Source: an uncultured Dehalococcoidia bacterium (GTDB lineage: Bacteria; Chloroflexota; Dehalococcoidia; Lucifugimonadales; UBA3495). From it: 64,000 nt of DNA. Position 1 is the stretch's first letter. Each line of letters begins with the position of its first letter. A program made the position numbers and the translations under genes. Under the pieces are notes generated by a model that did not search any database, was not told the DNA's origin, and saw only the letters and a program-made list of their open reading frames with translations. Positions 32,207-41,862 of this stretch are shown here, in pieces. The DNA lies in the NCBI GenBank assembly GCA_958296225.1, contig OY282456.1, positions 744,001-808,000 on the forward strand, written 5' to 3'.

Positions 32207-35029
32207 ATGACGCCGGCCTATATTCGTTCCCCCGCCCGCGCCGTCTGCCTGCTGGCGATGCTTTGTCTGCTGGCGGCGGCGCTGGCCGGCTTTGGCGGCG
32301 CGCCCCAATCCGGCGGCGCCACGCCGGCGACGGACGCCGAACCGCAGACCGTTGGGCCCGTAACCAACCTGTCCGCCAGCGTGGACGGGCAGCCCCTCGG
32401 CGCCGTCCGCCTCACCTGGACGGCGGCCGAGAACGCGCAAGTCTATTTCATCGCCTATATCAAGTCGGCCGACGCTGCTAACGGCAGTTTCGCCGCTCCC
32501 CCGCAAATGGCCGCTTTCAACGGCACGCAAGGCGTAATCACCGACCTGGAACCCGGAACGCCTTACAGTTTCATCGTCGCCGGGGCGCGCTGGAACTGGC
32601 CCGACTCCGGCGCGGTTTGGGGGCAGTGGTCGGAATGGGTAACGGCCACGCCGTACAGCACAGACTCGGCGGCGGGCGACCACGCCGCGCTGGTCGCGTT
32701 GTACCACGCTACTAACGGCCCGAATTGGCGTTACAACGACAACTGGCTGAGCGATGCGCCGCTGGGAGAGTGGGATGGCGTTACCACTGACGACAATGGT
32801 CGCGTCACTGAATTGGACCTCCGGCGCAACCGGTTGACGGGGGCGATACCGGCGGAGCTGGGCAACCTGGCCAACCTGGAAGGGTTGGGCCTCAGCCGCA
32901 ACCAGTTGACGGGGGCGATACCGGCAGAGCTGGGCAACCTGGCCAACCTGCAGGTGTTGGTCCTCATCGAGAACCAGTTGACGGGGGCGATACCGGCGGA
33001 GCTGGGCAACCTGGCCAACTTGGAGGCGTTGTACCTCAGCGGGAACCAGTTGACGGGGGCGATACCGGCGGAGTTGGGCAGCCTGGCCAATCTGCGGTAC
33101 TTGTACCTCAGCGACAACCAGTTGACGGGGGCGATACCGGCAGAGCTGGGCAACCTGGCCAATCTGGAGGAGTTGTACCTCAGCGGGAACCAGCTGACCG
33201 GGTGCATCCCGGCCGCTGTACTCGATGTTCGCCACCATGACATCGGCCGCACTCTCTTGCCGTTCTGCGACCCAGTTGCGGTGACTTTGGCAGCTGCCGA
33301 CCGGGCGGCGCTGGTCGCTTTGTACCACGCTACTAACGGCCCGAATTGGAATAACAACGACAACTGGCTGAGCGATGCGCCGCTGTACGAATGGCACGGC
33401 GTCACTGCCAACATCTACTACCGCGTTACTGCATTATCTCTCAGGGGCAACGAGTTGACGGGGGCGATACCGGCGGAGCTGGGCAGCCTGACCAACTTGG
33501 AGGTGTTGTACCTCAGCGGCAACCAGTTGACGGGGGCGATACCGGCGGAGCTGGGCAACCTGGCCAACCTGGGGGAGTTGGACCTCGGCAACAACCAGTT
33601 GACGGGGGCGATACCGGCGGAGCTGGGCAACCTGGCCAACCTGGAAGGGTTGCGCCTCTACGACAATGAGTTGACGGGGGCGATACCGGCGGAGCTAGGC
33701 AACCTCGCCAATCTGGAGGGGTTGGTACTCAGCTTCAACGAGTTGACGGGGGCGATACCGGCGGAGCTGGGCAGCCTGGCCAATCTGGAGGTGTTGCGCC
33801 TCGACTGGAACCAGTTGACGGGGGCGATACCGGCGGAGCTGGGCAGCCTGACCAACTTGGAGGTGTTGTACCTCAGCGGCAACCAGTTGACGGGGGCGAT
33901 ACCGGCGGAGCTGGGCAGCCTCGCCAACCTGGAGGTGTTGTACCTCCACGGCAACCAGTTGACGGGGGCGATACCGGCAGAGCTGGGCCGCCTGGCCAAT
34001 CTGGAGTGGTTGCGGCTCCAAAACAACCAGTTGACGGGAGCGATACCGGCGGAGCTGGGCAACCTAGCCAATCTGTGGGCGTTGTACCTCAGCGGCAACC
34101 AGTTGACGGGAGCGATACCGGCGGAGCTAGGCAACCTGGCTAATCTGCGGGAGTTGTGGCTCAACGTCAACGAGTTGACGGGGGCGATACCGGCGGAGCT
34201 GGGCAACCTGACCAACCTGGGGAAGTTGTACCTCAGCGGCAACCAGTTCACCGGCTGCATCCCGACCGCTTTACGCGATGTTCGCTCTAATGACTTCACC
34301 CGCGGGGTCGTGCCGTTCTGCGACCGGGTTTCGGTGACATTGGCGGCTACAGACCGCGCGGCACTGATTGCTTTCTACAATGCCACGGATGGCGCGCATT
34401 GGCGACATAACGACAACTGGTTGAGCGACGCTCCGAACTGGTATGGCGTCGCTACGGACATTGAAGGGCGCGTTACTGCATTGGACCTCCGCGGCAACCA
34501 GTTGACGGGAGCGATACCGGCGGAGTTGGGCCGCCTGGCCAATCTGGAGGAGTTGTGGCTCAGCGGCAACCAGTTGACGGGGGCGATACCGGCGGAGCTG
34601 GGCAACCTGGCCAATCTGTCGTCGTTGTCCCTCAGCGGCAACCAGTTGACGGGGGCGATACCGGCGGAGCTGGCCAACCTGGCCAATCTGCGGTCGTTGT
34701 ACCTCAGCGGCAACCAGTTGACGGGGGCGATACCGGCGGAGCTGGGCAACCTGGCCAATCTGCGGTCGTTGTACCTCAGCGGCAACCAGTTGACGGGGGC
34801 GATACCGGCGGAGCTGGGCAACCTGACCAACCTGTGGTACTTGTACCTCGACGAGAACGAGTTGACGGGAGCGATACCGGCGGAGCTGGGCAACCTGACC
34901 AACCTGTGGTACTTGTACCTCGGCGGCAACCAGTTCACCGGCTGCATACCGGCCGTTTGGCGTGATGATCGCTATAACGACCTGTACAGCAACGACCTGT
35001 ACAGCCTGGCCCTGCCCTTCTGCGAGTAG
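32207..35029 (+). CDS. Secreted leucine-rich-repeat protein with Fn3-like domain
   Basis: 940 residues. A signal peptide (about 1-30, LLAMLCLLAAALAGFGG) is followed by a fibronectin-III-like domain (about 45-140, VTNLSASVDGQ, then VRLTWTA). Three LRR blocks follow, each opened by a plant-type cap (DRAALVALYHATNGPNW, then NDNWLSDAP). The blocks have 5, 11 and 6 full 24-residue repeats of the LTGAIPAELGNLANL type, each closed by a TGCIP cap; capping cysteines end each block (PFCD or PFCE). It is probably a cell-surface adhesion or recognition protein. No membrane anchor or sortase motif is seen at the C-terminus. Confidence 0.92.
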   Translation: MTPAYIRSPARAVCLLAMLCLLAAALAGFGGAPQSGGATPATDAEPQTVGPVTNLSASVDGQPLGAVRLTWTAAENAQVYFIAYIKSADAANGSFAAPPQMAAFNGTQGVITDLEPGTPYSFIVAGARWNWPDSGAVWGQWSEWVTATPYSTDSAAGDHAALVALYHATNGPNWRYNDNWLSDAPLGEWDGVTTDDNGRVTELDLRRNRLTGAIPAELGNLANLEGLGLSRNQLTGAIPAELGNLANLQVLVLIENQLTGAIPAELGNLANLEALYLSGNQLTGAIPAELGSLANLRYLYLSDNQLTGAIPAELGNLANLEELYLSGNQLTGCIPAAVLDVRHHDIGRTLLPFCDPVAVTLAAADRAALVALYHATNGPNWNNNDNWLSDAPLYEWHGVTANIYYRVTALSLRGNELTGAIPAELGSLTNLEVLYLSGNQLTGAIPAELGNLANLGELDLGNNQLTGAIPAELGNLANLEGLRLYDNELTGAIPAELGNLANLEGLVLSFNELTGAIPAELGSLANLEVLRLDWNQLTGAIPAELGSLTNLEVLYLSGNQLTGAIPAELGSLANLEVLYLHGNQLTGAIPAELGRLANLEWLRLQNNQLTGAIPAELGNLANLWALYLSGNQLTGAIPAELGNLANLRELWLNVNELTGAIPAELGNLTNLGKLYLSGNQFTGCIPTALRDVRSNDFTRGVVPFCDRVSVTLAATDRAALIAFYNATDGAHWRHNDNWLSDAPNWYGVATDIEGRVTALDLRGNQLTGAIPAELGRLANLEELWLSGNQLTGAIPAELGNLANLSSLSLSGNQLTGAIPAELANLANLRSLYLSGNQLTGAIPAELGNLANLRSLYLSGNQLTGAIPAELGNLTNLWYLYLDENELTGAIPAELGNLTNLWYLYLGGNQFTGCIPAVWRDDRYNDLYSNDLYSLALPFCE
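32834..34932 (+). repeat. 72-bp tandem repeats encoding LRR units
   Basis: 22 full units in three blocks, each with the invariant core TTGACGGGGGCGATACCGGC. The repeats are nearly identical in the core and vary in the solvent-exposed codons, so they are recombinogenic. Confidence 0.95.
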
Positions 35030-35232
35030 AACGACGATGCCATGGCGATGCCCCATCCCCACGGCGGCGCGCTGCCGGGTTGCGCCGGAACCCCGGCCCC
35101 GCCGCTGCGGCCCGCCCCACCGCCGCCGGCGCGGACGCGCCGGGTTAAAGGCGGCCTGGAATCTGACGGCCCACCCGGTCTCCATCCCGTCGGCGGCGGA
35201 ACGCGGCACCCGCCGCCGACGGGTGCCAGTGG

Positions 35233-35622
35233 CAGACGGTAAGCATCGCGCCCAACACCCGCATCGGCGTAACCGTAACGCCAACCGCTCCGGCGGATTT
35301 GACGGCGCACGGCGTGGTACGGGTGTCGCCAGCGTATGACGTGCCACGCACGGCGACGGGCTACGGCCTGGGGCGGAACGGAGTGGCGCAGGCTATTGTA
35401 GGCATTGCCGCGCCGGACGACTTGCCGGCATCGGGCCTGAACGTCTGCCTGCCGGTGGCCCGGGCGCTGGCGGACGAGGCCGGGAACGTCTGCTGACGCT
35501 GCTGCGGTACGCTGACGGCTGGCAGGCGGTATCGGGCGCGGAGTATGACGGGGCGGGGTGTTTGCGCCGCCGACGTGACCGAGTTCGGGGCCTTTGCGGC
35601 GGCCTACGTACTGTCGCAATAG
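35233..35622 (+). pseudogene. Degraded C-terminal tail of a surface protein
   Basis: Three consecutive reading frames join into one recognisable tail. QTVSIAPNTRIGVTVTP to ALADEAGNVC ends at a TGA near 35495. A shifted frame continues LLTLLRYADGWQAVSGAEYD, and a third gives VCAADVTEFGAFAAAYVLSQ with a stop at 35620-35622. Tails of this shape (a repeated beta domain ending in a Cys-Ala-Ala-x-Val-Thr-x-Phe segment) close large secreted proteins in Chloroflexota; that link is from memory. At least two frameshifts are present. The stretch from 35030 to 35232 holds no clear coding signal. Confidence 0.6.
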
Positions 35623-35655
35623 CCCACCAACCATCCCGTGCCCGCACCGTCATTC

Positions 35656-35701
35656 CCCCAATGCCGTCTCTCCAACTTGCGCCGGAGAGACGGCATTGGG
35701 G
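35656..35701. terminator. Perfect 18-bp hairpin between convergent genes
   Basis: CCCCAATGCCGTCTCTCC (35656-35673) pairs fully with 35684-35701 around a 10-base loop. It sits just past the folK stop and could serve as a bidirectional terminator. The following AGCCACCTGAAATTGCAACT resembles an end of the miniature inverted-repeat family, so it may belong to a rearranged copy. Confidence 0.55.
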
Positions 35702-35722
35702 CCAAGCCACCTGAAATTGCAA

Positions 35723-36229
35723 CTACGGTGGCAAGGCCGGGATTACTCCCGCTGACCCATCCACCGCAGCGAGCAATTGTTGCGCGGTCAGGCCGTGGGG
35801 CGGCACCGGGATATGCGGGGCGATTTCGGCCAGAGGGACCAGGACGAAGGCGCGTTGGGACAGGCGGGGGTGGGGGATTTGCAAGTCCGGGGTTAGGCTG
35901 CTGATGATTTGGCTACCGTAAAGCAGGATGTCCAGGTCAATCCGGCGGGGGCCCCAGCGGTAGGTTGGGGTGCGTCCGATTTGGGATTCTATGCGCTGGC
36001 ACAGGGCCAACAATTCCGCGGGCGGCAAGGCGGTCTCATATCCGGCCACCAGGTTCAAGAATCGTGGCTGTTCGGCCACGCCCCAGGGCTCGGTTTCGTA
36101 GATTGAGGAGCAGGCGGTTGGGCGCAGGCCCGGCGCGGCGTTGAGCAGTTCCAGGGCTTGCGTCAGCGCCGCCAGCCGGTCGCCCAGGTTGCTGCCCAGG
36201 CCCAGATAGCAGACTACGGGCTTGGCCAT
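35723..36229 (-). CDS. folK: 6-hydroxymethyl-dihydropterin pyrophosphokinase FolK
   Basis: 168 residues from the ATG at 36229, with GGAGG eight bases upstream. HPPK motifs are complete: CYLGLGSNLGDR, SSIYETEPWG, RFLNLVAGYET and the signature RWGPRRIDLDILLYG with the metal-binding Asp-x-Asp. It transfers pyrophosphate from ATP to hydroxymethyl-dihydropterin in folate synthesis. It overlaps the end of folP by 16 bases, so the two are translated together and perform successive steps. Confidence 0.95.
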   Translation of the reverse strand: MAKPVVCYLGLGSNLGDRLAALTQALELLNAAPGLRPTACSSIYETEPWGVAEQPRFLNLVAGYETALPPAELLALCQRIESQIGRTPTYRWGPRRIDLDILLYGSQIISSLTPDLQIPHPRLSQRAFVLVPLAEIAPHIPVPPHGLTAQQLLAAVDGSAGVIPALPP

Positions 36230-37092
36230 CCTGCCGGCCTCCAATCCCGCACGATGGCATCGGTCATCCGCGCCACGCGCACCATCTCCGGCACGTCGTG
36301 GACGCGCACGATGTCGGCCCCGCCGGCGATGCCCAAGGCAACAGCGGCCGCCGTGCCCTCGACACGCTCGCGCTCCGGCAATCCCAATATGCGCCCAATG
36401 GTCGCTTTGCGGGACACGCCCAGGAGCAAGGGGTATGCCAGCGCTTTGATTTCGGGCAGCCGACGCAGCAGCTCCAGGTTGTGGTCGGCGGTTTTGCCGA
36501 AGCCAATGCCGGGGTCAAGGATGATGTTATGGTCGGGGATGCCGGCGGCGCGGGCGATGCCGGCGCTGCGGCGCAAGCCGGCGATAACGTCGGGCACGAG
36601 GTCATCATACTGCGCCTGGCGCTGGTTGTGCATCAGGATTGCCGGGATACCGGCGCTGGCGACCAGGGGGGCCATTTGGGGGTCGGCGAGGAGGCCCCAC
36701 ACGTCGTTGACAATGGCGGCGCCGGCGGCGATGGCGCGGCGGGCGACGGGAGCTTTGTAGGTGTCCACGCTGACGGGGACGGCGACGGTTTGGCAGATAG
36801 CCGTTAAGGACGGCAGCAGGCGCTGCGTTTCCGCCGCGGCGGAGATGGGCAGGCTGCCCGGCCGGGTGGATTCGGCGCCGACGTCGATGATGTCGGCGCC
36901 GTCGGCCTCCATGCGCCGGGCCATTGCTACGGCGGCGTCCACGTCGCCGTCGAGGCCGTCCCCGGAAAAGGAATCGAGGGTAAGATTGATGATGCCCATA
37001 ACGTAGGTGCGCCGGCCCCACACCAAAGGCTCGCCACCGGCGACGGTCAAGGGGCCGGGGAGGTTGGGGATGCTATGGCGGGATGGGGTCAA
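36214..37092 (-). CDS. folP: Dihydropteroate synthase FolP
   Basis: 292 residues if started at TTG 37092 (GGAG upstream). The DHPS signatures are MGIINLTLDSFSGDG and GADIIDVGAESTRPG, plus PVSVDTYKAPVARRAI, the NDVWG segment and ILDPGIGFGKTADHN with SRKATIGR. It joins p-aminobenzoate to the pterin made by FolK and is the sulfonamide target. The usual NVTPDSFSDGG reads NLTLDSFSGDG here, a mild divergence in the pterin/substrate loop. It diverges from the carboxylase gene. Confidence 0.93.
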   Translation of the reverse strand: MTPSRHSIPNLPGPLTVAGGEPLVWGRRTYVMGIINLTLDSFSGDGLDGDVDAAVAMARRMEADGADIIDVGAESTRPGSLPISAAAETQRLLPSLTAICQTVAVPVSVDTYKAPVARRAIAAGAAIVNDVWGLLADPQMAPLVASAGIPAILMHNQRQAQYDDLVPDVIAGLRRSAGIARAAGIPDHNIILDPGIGFGKTADHNLELLRRLPEIKALAYPLLLGVSRKATIGRILGLPERERVEGTAAAVALGIAGGADIVRVHDVPEMVRVARMTDAIVRDWRPAGWPSP

Positions 37093-37191
37093 AACGGGAC
37101 TCCGTGTGCGATGGGGCGGCGGGTAGTCTATTATAACGGGCGCAGTTGCCCCGTGGCGGGGCGTTTGATAGCATTGCGCGCGGAGGCTGCC

Positions 37192-38763
37192 GTGACGACT
37201 GGAAAAGAAGCAACAACTACCGACCCGAACCTCGACAATTTACGCCAACTGGGGGAGCAGGCGGAACTGGGCGGCGGACAGGGCCGCATTGACCAGCAAC
37301 ACCGGCGGGGCAAGCTGACGGCGCGGGAGCGGCTGGCGCTCATGATGGACGCGGGAACCTTTCAGGAAATTGACCGCTTTGTTACCCACCGCACCACCGA
37401 CTTCGGCCTGGCGGACCGCACCTTTCTGGGCGACGCCGTAGTAACCGGCTACGGCAACATTGACGGGCGGCAGGTGTTCGCCTACGCCCAGGATTTTACG
37501 GTGTTCGGCGGCTCCCTGTCGGAGGCGGTGGGCCAGAAAATCTGCAAGGCGATGGACCTGGCGGCCAAAACGGGCTGTCCCATGATTGGGATTTGTGATT
37601 CCGGGGGCGCGCGTATCCAGGAAGGGGCCCTGAGTCTGGCGGCCTACGGCGATATTTTCCTGCGGAATACCCTGTACTCGGGCGTGGTGCCGCAAATATC
37701 GGTGATTATGGGGCCGTCGGCCGGCGGAGCGGTTTATTCTCCGGCCATCACCGATTTCATCTTTATGGTGCGGGGCACCGGGCAGATGTACATTACCGGC
37801 CCCGACGTGGTGCGCGCCGTGACCGGCGAGGACGTTACCCACGAGCAACTGGGCGGCGCCGACGCCCACGCCGCGCGCAGCGGAGTGGCCCATTTTGTGT
37901 ACGATTCGGAGGAGGACTGCCTGGCCGAGCTGCGCCGGCTGATTGGCTTTTTGCCTTTGAACAACCTGGACGACCCGCCCGGCTACCGCACCGCCGACCC
38001 GGTAAATCGCGCCGACGAGACGCTCCGCGACACCGTGCCGCCGGAACCGAACCGTCCCTATGACGTGCGGGAAATCATTTACCAGATTATTGACGACGAA
38101 GATTTTATGGAAGTACAGGCCGGCTACGCTCCCAACGTGGTGGTCGGTTTCGGTCGGATGGCGGGCCGCACGGTGGGACTGGTGGGGAACCAGCCGGCGT
38201 TTCTGGCCGGGGCGCTGGACATTAACGCATCGGCCAAGGCATCGCGGTTCGTGCGGTTTTGCGACTGTTTCAACGTGCCGCTGGTAACGCTGGTGGACGT
38301 GCCGGGGTTTATGCCGGGCACCGAGCAGGAGTACGGCGGCATCATCCGGCATGGTGCCAAGCTCATCTACGCCTACGCCGAGGCGACGGTGCCCAAGGTG
38401 GCCGTCGTCACCCGCAAGGCATACGGCGGGGCCTACATCGTGATGAGCAGCAAACACCTGCGCGCGGACGTCAATCTGGCCTGGCCGTCGGCGGAAATTG
38501 CGGTGATGGGGCCGGACGGGGCCGTGAACATTATCTACCGGGAGGAAATTGGCAACGCGGAGAATCCGGAGCAGCGGCGGGCGGAGCTGATTGCCGATTA
38601 CCAGGAACGCTTTACCAACCCTTACGTGGCAGCCAACCGGGGCTATCTGGACGACGTGATTGACCCGGCGCAGACACGGCCCACAATTATTCGCGCGCTG
38701 GAGATGCTGCAAAACAAGCGGGACACGCTGCCCGCCAAAAAGCACGGGAATATACCGCTATAA
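37192..38763 (+). CDS. Acyl-CoA (propionyl/acetyl-CoA) carboxylase, carboxyltransferase beta subunit
   Basis: 523 residues from GTG 37192, which has GGAGG at 5-base spacing; the longer frame from 37075 lacks family sequence. PccB-type features: GKLTARERLALMMDAGTF, the first oxyanion region GICDSGGARIQEGA, GPSAGGAVYSPA and the second oxyanion region DVPGFMPGTEQEYGG followed by KAYGGAYIVM. It moves carboxyl from carboxybiotin to acyl-CoA. The biotin carboxylase alpha subunit is not in this window. The substrate (propionyl, methylcrotonyl or acetyl) cannot be fixed, though the PccB-like length favours propionyl-CoA. Confidence 0.92.
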   Translation: MTTGKEATTTDPNLDNLRQLGEQAELGGGQGRIDQQHRRGKLTARERLALMMDAGTFQEIDRFVTHRTTDFGLADRTFLGDAVVTGYGNIDGRQVFAYAQDFTVFGGSLSEAVGQKICKAMDLAAKTGCPMIGICDSGGARIQEGALSLAAYGDIFLRNTLYSGVVPQISVIMGPSAGGAVYSPAITDFIFMVRGTGQMYITGPDVVRAVTGEDVTHEQLGGADAHAARSGVAHFVYDSEEDCLAELRRLIGFLPLNNLDDPPGYRTADPVNRADETLRDTVPPEPNRPYDVREIIYQIIDDEDFMEVQAGYAPNVVVGFGRMAGRTVGLVGNQPAFLAGALDINASAKASRFVRFCDCFNVPLVTLVDVPGFMPGTEQEYGGIIRHGAKLIYAYAEATVPKVAVVTRKAYGGAYIVMSSKHLRADVNLAWPSAEIAVMGPDGAVNIIYREEIGNAENPEQRRAELIADYQERFTNPYVAANRGYLDDVIDPAQTRPTIIRALEMLQNKRDTLPAKKHGNIPL

Positions 38764-38773
38764 TGGGATAAGG

Positions 38774-39289
38774 ATGGTGCAAGAGGCAAATGGCGGGTCG
38801 GGGTGGATTGGCATACCCAGCGTCCCGCCGGAACGGGTGGGGCAGGCGCTGGCGTCATTTCTGTTGGCGGTGGCGGCGGCAACTGCGGTTGACGTGCTGC
38901 TGATTCGCCACAATCACGGGCCGGAAGTATGGCAGCTGACGGCGGAACGGGTTTTTGACGACGGGAGTTCAATCGTGGCTTGGGCGCTGGCAGCGACCTG
39001 GCCGCTGATGGAGGCAATGCGCATGGTAATCGCGGGGGTTTTCGAGAAATGGACATTCCGCCGTGGGCGGGAACAAGGTCTAAAGGAAGGCCAGGAAGTA
39101 GGCCGGGAACAAGGCATAGAGGAAGGCCGGGAACAAGGCATAGAGGAAGGCCGGGAAGTAGGCAGGGAGGAAGGCCGGGAGGAAACCCAGCAACTTTGGG
39201 AGACCTGGCTCAGCCGTCGCCGCCAGGCCGAGGCGCGGGGCGAACCTTTCACCGAACCGCCTCCGGGAACGGGTAACGGCGCGGCATAG
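38774..39289 (+). CDS. Membrane protein with EGREQG coiled-coil tail
   Basis: 171 residues from the ATG at 38774, 10 bases past the carboxylase stop. Two hydrophobic helices (about 22-44 and 66-90) are followed by a highly charged tail, 98-137, made of G-R-E-x-G-x-E-E-G repeats, predicted as a long alpha helix or coiled coil. The tail type recurs at 55758 and 56280. No enzyme motif is seen. Similar tails appear at the ends of Rpn/PD-(D/E)xK transposase-like and DUF proteins, but no nuclease core is present here. The function is unknown. Confidence 0.7.
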   Translation: MVQEANGGSGWIGIPSVPPERVGQALASFLLAVAAATAVDVLLIRHNHGPEVWQLTAERVFDDGSSIVAWALAATWPLMEAMRMVIAGVFEKWTFRRGREQGLKEGQEVGREQGIEEGREQGIEEGREVGREEGREETQQLWETWLSRRRQAEARGEPFTEPPPGTGNGAA

Positions 39290-39321
39290 ACATTCAGGCG
39301 GGCCGACAGGGAGTAATGCAA

Positions 39322-40347
39322 ATGGAGTTCGGAGTCTTTTATCAAATCCCTTGCGGGGAGCATCAAACTCCCGCGGCCCGGTACGCCGACGCGATGGCGC
39401 AGGTGCAGTTGGCCGATGCGCTGGGCTATGACATGGCCTGGCTGGCGGAGCTGCATTTCGCGCGGCGGTTTTCGGTGATGCCGGCGCCGCTGATGATGGC
39501 GTCAGCGCTGTCGCAAACTACGGAGCGGATTATGCTGGGGACGGCGGTGAACCTGCTGCCGCTGCATCATCCGCTGCGGATTGCCGAGGAAGTGGCGACG
39601 CTGGACGTGCTGTCGGGAGGGAGGGCGGTTTTTGGCATCGGACGGGGTTCCAACCCGAACCACTATCGCGGCTACGGAATTCCTCTGGAGGAACGCAACG
39701 AGCGGTTCGTAGAAGGGCTGGAAATGGCGCTGCGGGCGTGGACTGAGGAATCGCTGGACTACGCGGGCAAGTTTTACCAGGCGGAGAACGTGCGCCTGGA
39801 GCCGCGCCCAATCCAGCAACCGCACCCGCCGGTGTATATCGCATCCAACGGGGCGGATACGTTCCCGCTGGTGGGCAGCCTGGGGCACAGCATTCTGGTT
39901 ACGCCCATGATTATCACGGTGGCAGGGGTGAGCGACGGGCTGGCGGCTTATCGCGAAACACTGGCGGAACACGGGCATAATCCGGCCGGCGTCAAGGTGG
40001 TGGTGAACGTGCCGGTGTACGTGGGCGAAACGGCGGAGGCGGCCAAAGCGGGTTTTGCGCCTACCGTCAACAACTACCTGGGCACGCTGCGGAGTATGCA
40101 GAACAACTCGCGGGGTTCCAGCCGGGCCAGCCAACTCAGCTATGATGATATTTACAATGAGCTAGGGGCGGTGGGTACGCCGCAGCAGGTCATCGCGCGG
40201 CTGGAGTGGTTCCGGGAGCTTTACCAACCGCAGGAAATTATGTGCTGGTTCAACATCGGCGGGATGCTGACCAACGATGAAGTGGGGCGGTCGATGCGGC
40301 TGTTCGCTGAGGAGGTGATGCCGCATTTCCGCAACGGAGCGCCTTAA
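39322..40347 (+). CDS. LLM class flavin-dependent oxidoreductase
   Basis: 341 residues from ATG 39322 (GGGAG 8 bases upstream; an ATG at 39316 is too close to it). Luciferase-like TIM-barrel features: MEFGVFYQIP, ADALGYDMAWLAELHF, MLGTAVNLLPLHHPLRIAEE, DVLSGGRAVFGIGRGSNPNH and the C-terminal GTPQQVIARLEWFRELY. The FMN- or F420-dependent reaction and substrate are unknown. Members use reduced flavin for monooxygenation or F420 for hydride transfer. No flavin reductase is adjacent. Confidence 0.9.
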   Translation: MEFGVFYQIPCGEHQTPAARYADAMAQVQLADALGYDMAWLAELHFARRFSVMPAPLMMASALSQTTERIMLGTAVNLLPLHHPLRIAEEVATLDVLSGGRAVFGIGRGSNPNHYRGYGIPLEERNERFVEGLEMALRAWTEESLDYAGKFYQAENVRLEPRPIQQPHPPVYIASNGADTFPLVGSLGHSILVTPMIITVAGVSDGLAAYRETLAEHGHNPAGVKVVVNVPVYVGETAEAAKAGFAPTVNNYLGTLRSMQNNSRGSSRASQLSYDDIYNELGAVGTPQQVIARLEWFRELYQPQEIMCWFNIGGMLTNDEVGRSMRLFAEEVMPHFRNGAP

Positions 40348-40503
40348 GATGCCAGGGCCGGCGCAGAGTCGCGGCCGGGAATTACGAATTTACCGGGCTG
40401 CACAGGATTTTTGGATTGCGCTTTGCCGGATTCCGGCGAAATCGGGGATGGATGCCGGCAACGGGAGACCGCAAATTGTGACCTGGCACAGGCCGGGCCT
40501 GAG

Positions 40504-41862
40504 ATGACCGTCAAGAATGATTCAGGCTCGCTGTTTGAACACGGCCGCCGGCAGCACGTCCGGGACAGCGCGCCGTTGGCGGAGCGGATGCGGCCGGCGA
40601 CGTTTGAGGAGTTTGTGGGGCAGGAGCATATTCTGGCGGCGGACAAGGTGCTGCGGCGGGCGATTGCGGCGGACCGGGCGCCGTCGCTGCTGTTCTGGGG
40701 GCCGCCCGGTTCCGGCAAGACCACGCTGGCACGGCTGATTGCCACGACCACCCGCGCCCATTTTGAGCCGCTGAGCGCGGTGTCGGCCGGCGTGGCCGAC
40801 TTGCGGCGGGCGGTGGGCGAGGCCCGGGAACGGCAGTCGTTTTACCAGCAGCCTACGATCCTGTTTGTTGATGAGATTCACCGTTTCAACAAGGCGCAGC
40901 AGGACGTTATCCTGCCTCACGTTGAGGATGGCACCATTACGTTCATCGGGGCAACTACGGAGAACCCGTCTTTTGAAGTGAATGCGCCGCTGCTGTCCCG
41001 CTGCCGGGTGTTCACGCTGTACGCTCTGGATGACGGGGCCGTAACCGGCATCATCAAGCGCGCCCTGGCGGATGAGCGGCGCGGGTTGGGTATGCTGGCC
41101 CCGGAACTGGAACCGGACGCTCTGGCCCATCTGGTCAACATTGCCAACGGCGACGCCCGCGTGGCGCTGAACGCGCTGGAGATGGCGGCGGTGGCCGCCG
41201 CGCCGGAGCCGGACGGGGTACGCCGGGTTACGATGGAGGCGATTGCGGACGCCTTGCAACGGCGGACGCCGCAGTACGACAAGGCTGGCGACAGCCACTA
41301 TGACGCCATATCGGCCTTTATCAAGTCGGTGCGCGGCTCGTCTCCCGACGGCGCTTTGTACTGGCTGGCGCGGATGCTAGAGGCCGGCGAAGACCCGTTG
41401 TTCATCGCCCGCCGGCTGGTGATACTGGCGGCCGAGGACATCGGGCTGGCCAATCCGGGGGCGCTGCCGGTGGCGGTGGCGGCGCAGCAGGCGGTTCACT
41501 TCATCGGGCTGCCCGAGGGGCGCATCCCGCTGGCCGAGGCCACGGTGTACCTGGCAACGTCGCCCAAGAGCAACGCCGCTTACATGGCTCTGGAGCGCGC
41601 GCTGGACGATGTTCGCAACGCTCCTCACGAGCCGGTGCCGCTGCACCTGCGCAACGCCGTAACCGGCCTGATGCGCGGCATGGGGTATGGCTCCAGCTAC
41701 AAATACAGCCACGATTACGCGGGGCATTTCGAGCCGCAGGAGTATTTGCCGCCCAACTTGTCGGGCAGACGTTACTACGAACCGTCGGACCAGGGTTCCG
41801 AATCGGCCATTGCCGAGCGATTGCGCCGGTGGTGGGGCAATGGCCGGGATTCAACGGGCTGA
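40504..41862 (+). CDS. rarA: Replication-associated recombination protein A (RarA/MgsA)
   Basis: 452 residues from ATG 40504; the frame is open upstream to 40411 without family similarity. Features: RMRPATFEEFVGQEHIL, Walker A LFWGPPGSGKTTLA, Walker B TILFVDEIHRFNKAQQD, sensor IGATTENPSFEVN, and the C-terminal tetramerisation region KSVRGSSPDGALYWLARML followed by NAPHEPVPLHLRNA. It is a clamp-loader-like ATPase acting at stalled forks. It converges with the next gene, overlapping by 12 bases. Confidence 0.95.
   Translation: MTVKNDSGSLFEHGRRQHVRDSAPLAERMRPATFEEFVGQEHILAADKVLRRAIAADRAPSLLFWGPPGSGKTTLARLIATTTRAHFEPLSAVSAGVADLRRAVGEARERQSFYQQPTILFVDEIHRFNKAQQDVILPHVEDGTITFIGATTENPSFEVNAPLLSRCRVFTLYALDDGAVTGIIKRALADERRGLGMLAPELEPDALAHLVNIANGDARVALNALEMAAVAAAPEPDGVRRVTMEAIADALQRRTPQYDKAGDSHYDAISAFIKSVRGSSPDGALYWLARMLEAGEDPLFIARRLVILAAEDIGLANPGALPVAVAAQQAVHFIGLPEGRIPLAEATVYLATSPKSNAAYMALERALDDVRNAPHEPVPLHLRNAVTGLMRGMGYGSSYKYSHDYAGHFEPQEYLPPNLSGRRYYEPSDQGSESAIAERLRRWWGNGRDSTG

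Noticed and set aside
32834..34932. Regular 72-bp repeats considered as a CRISPR array
   Set aside because: The repeats are in frame, have no spacers of unrelated sequence and encode LRR units; no cas genes are nearby.
37240..38745. Minus-strand open frame opposite the acyl-CoA carboxylase beta subunit
   Set aside because: It is a shadow frame of a complete PccB-type gene with no recognisable family.
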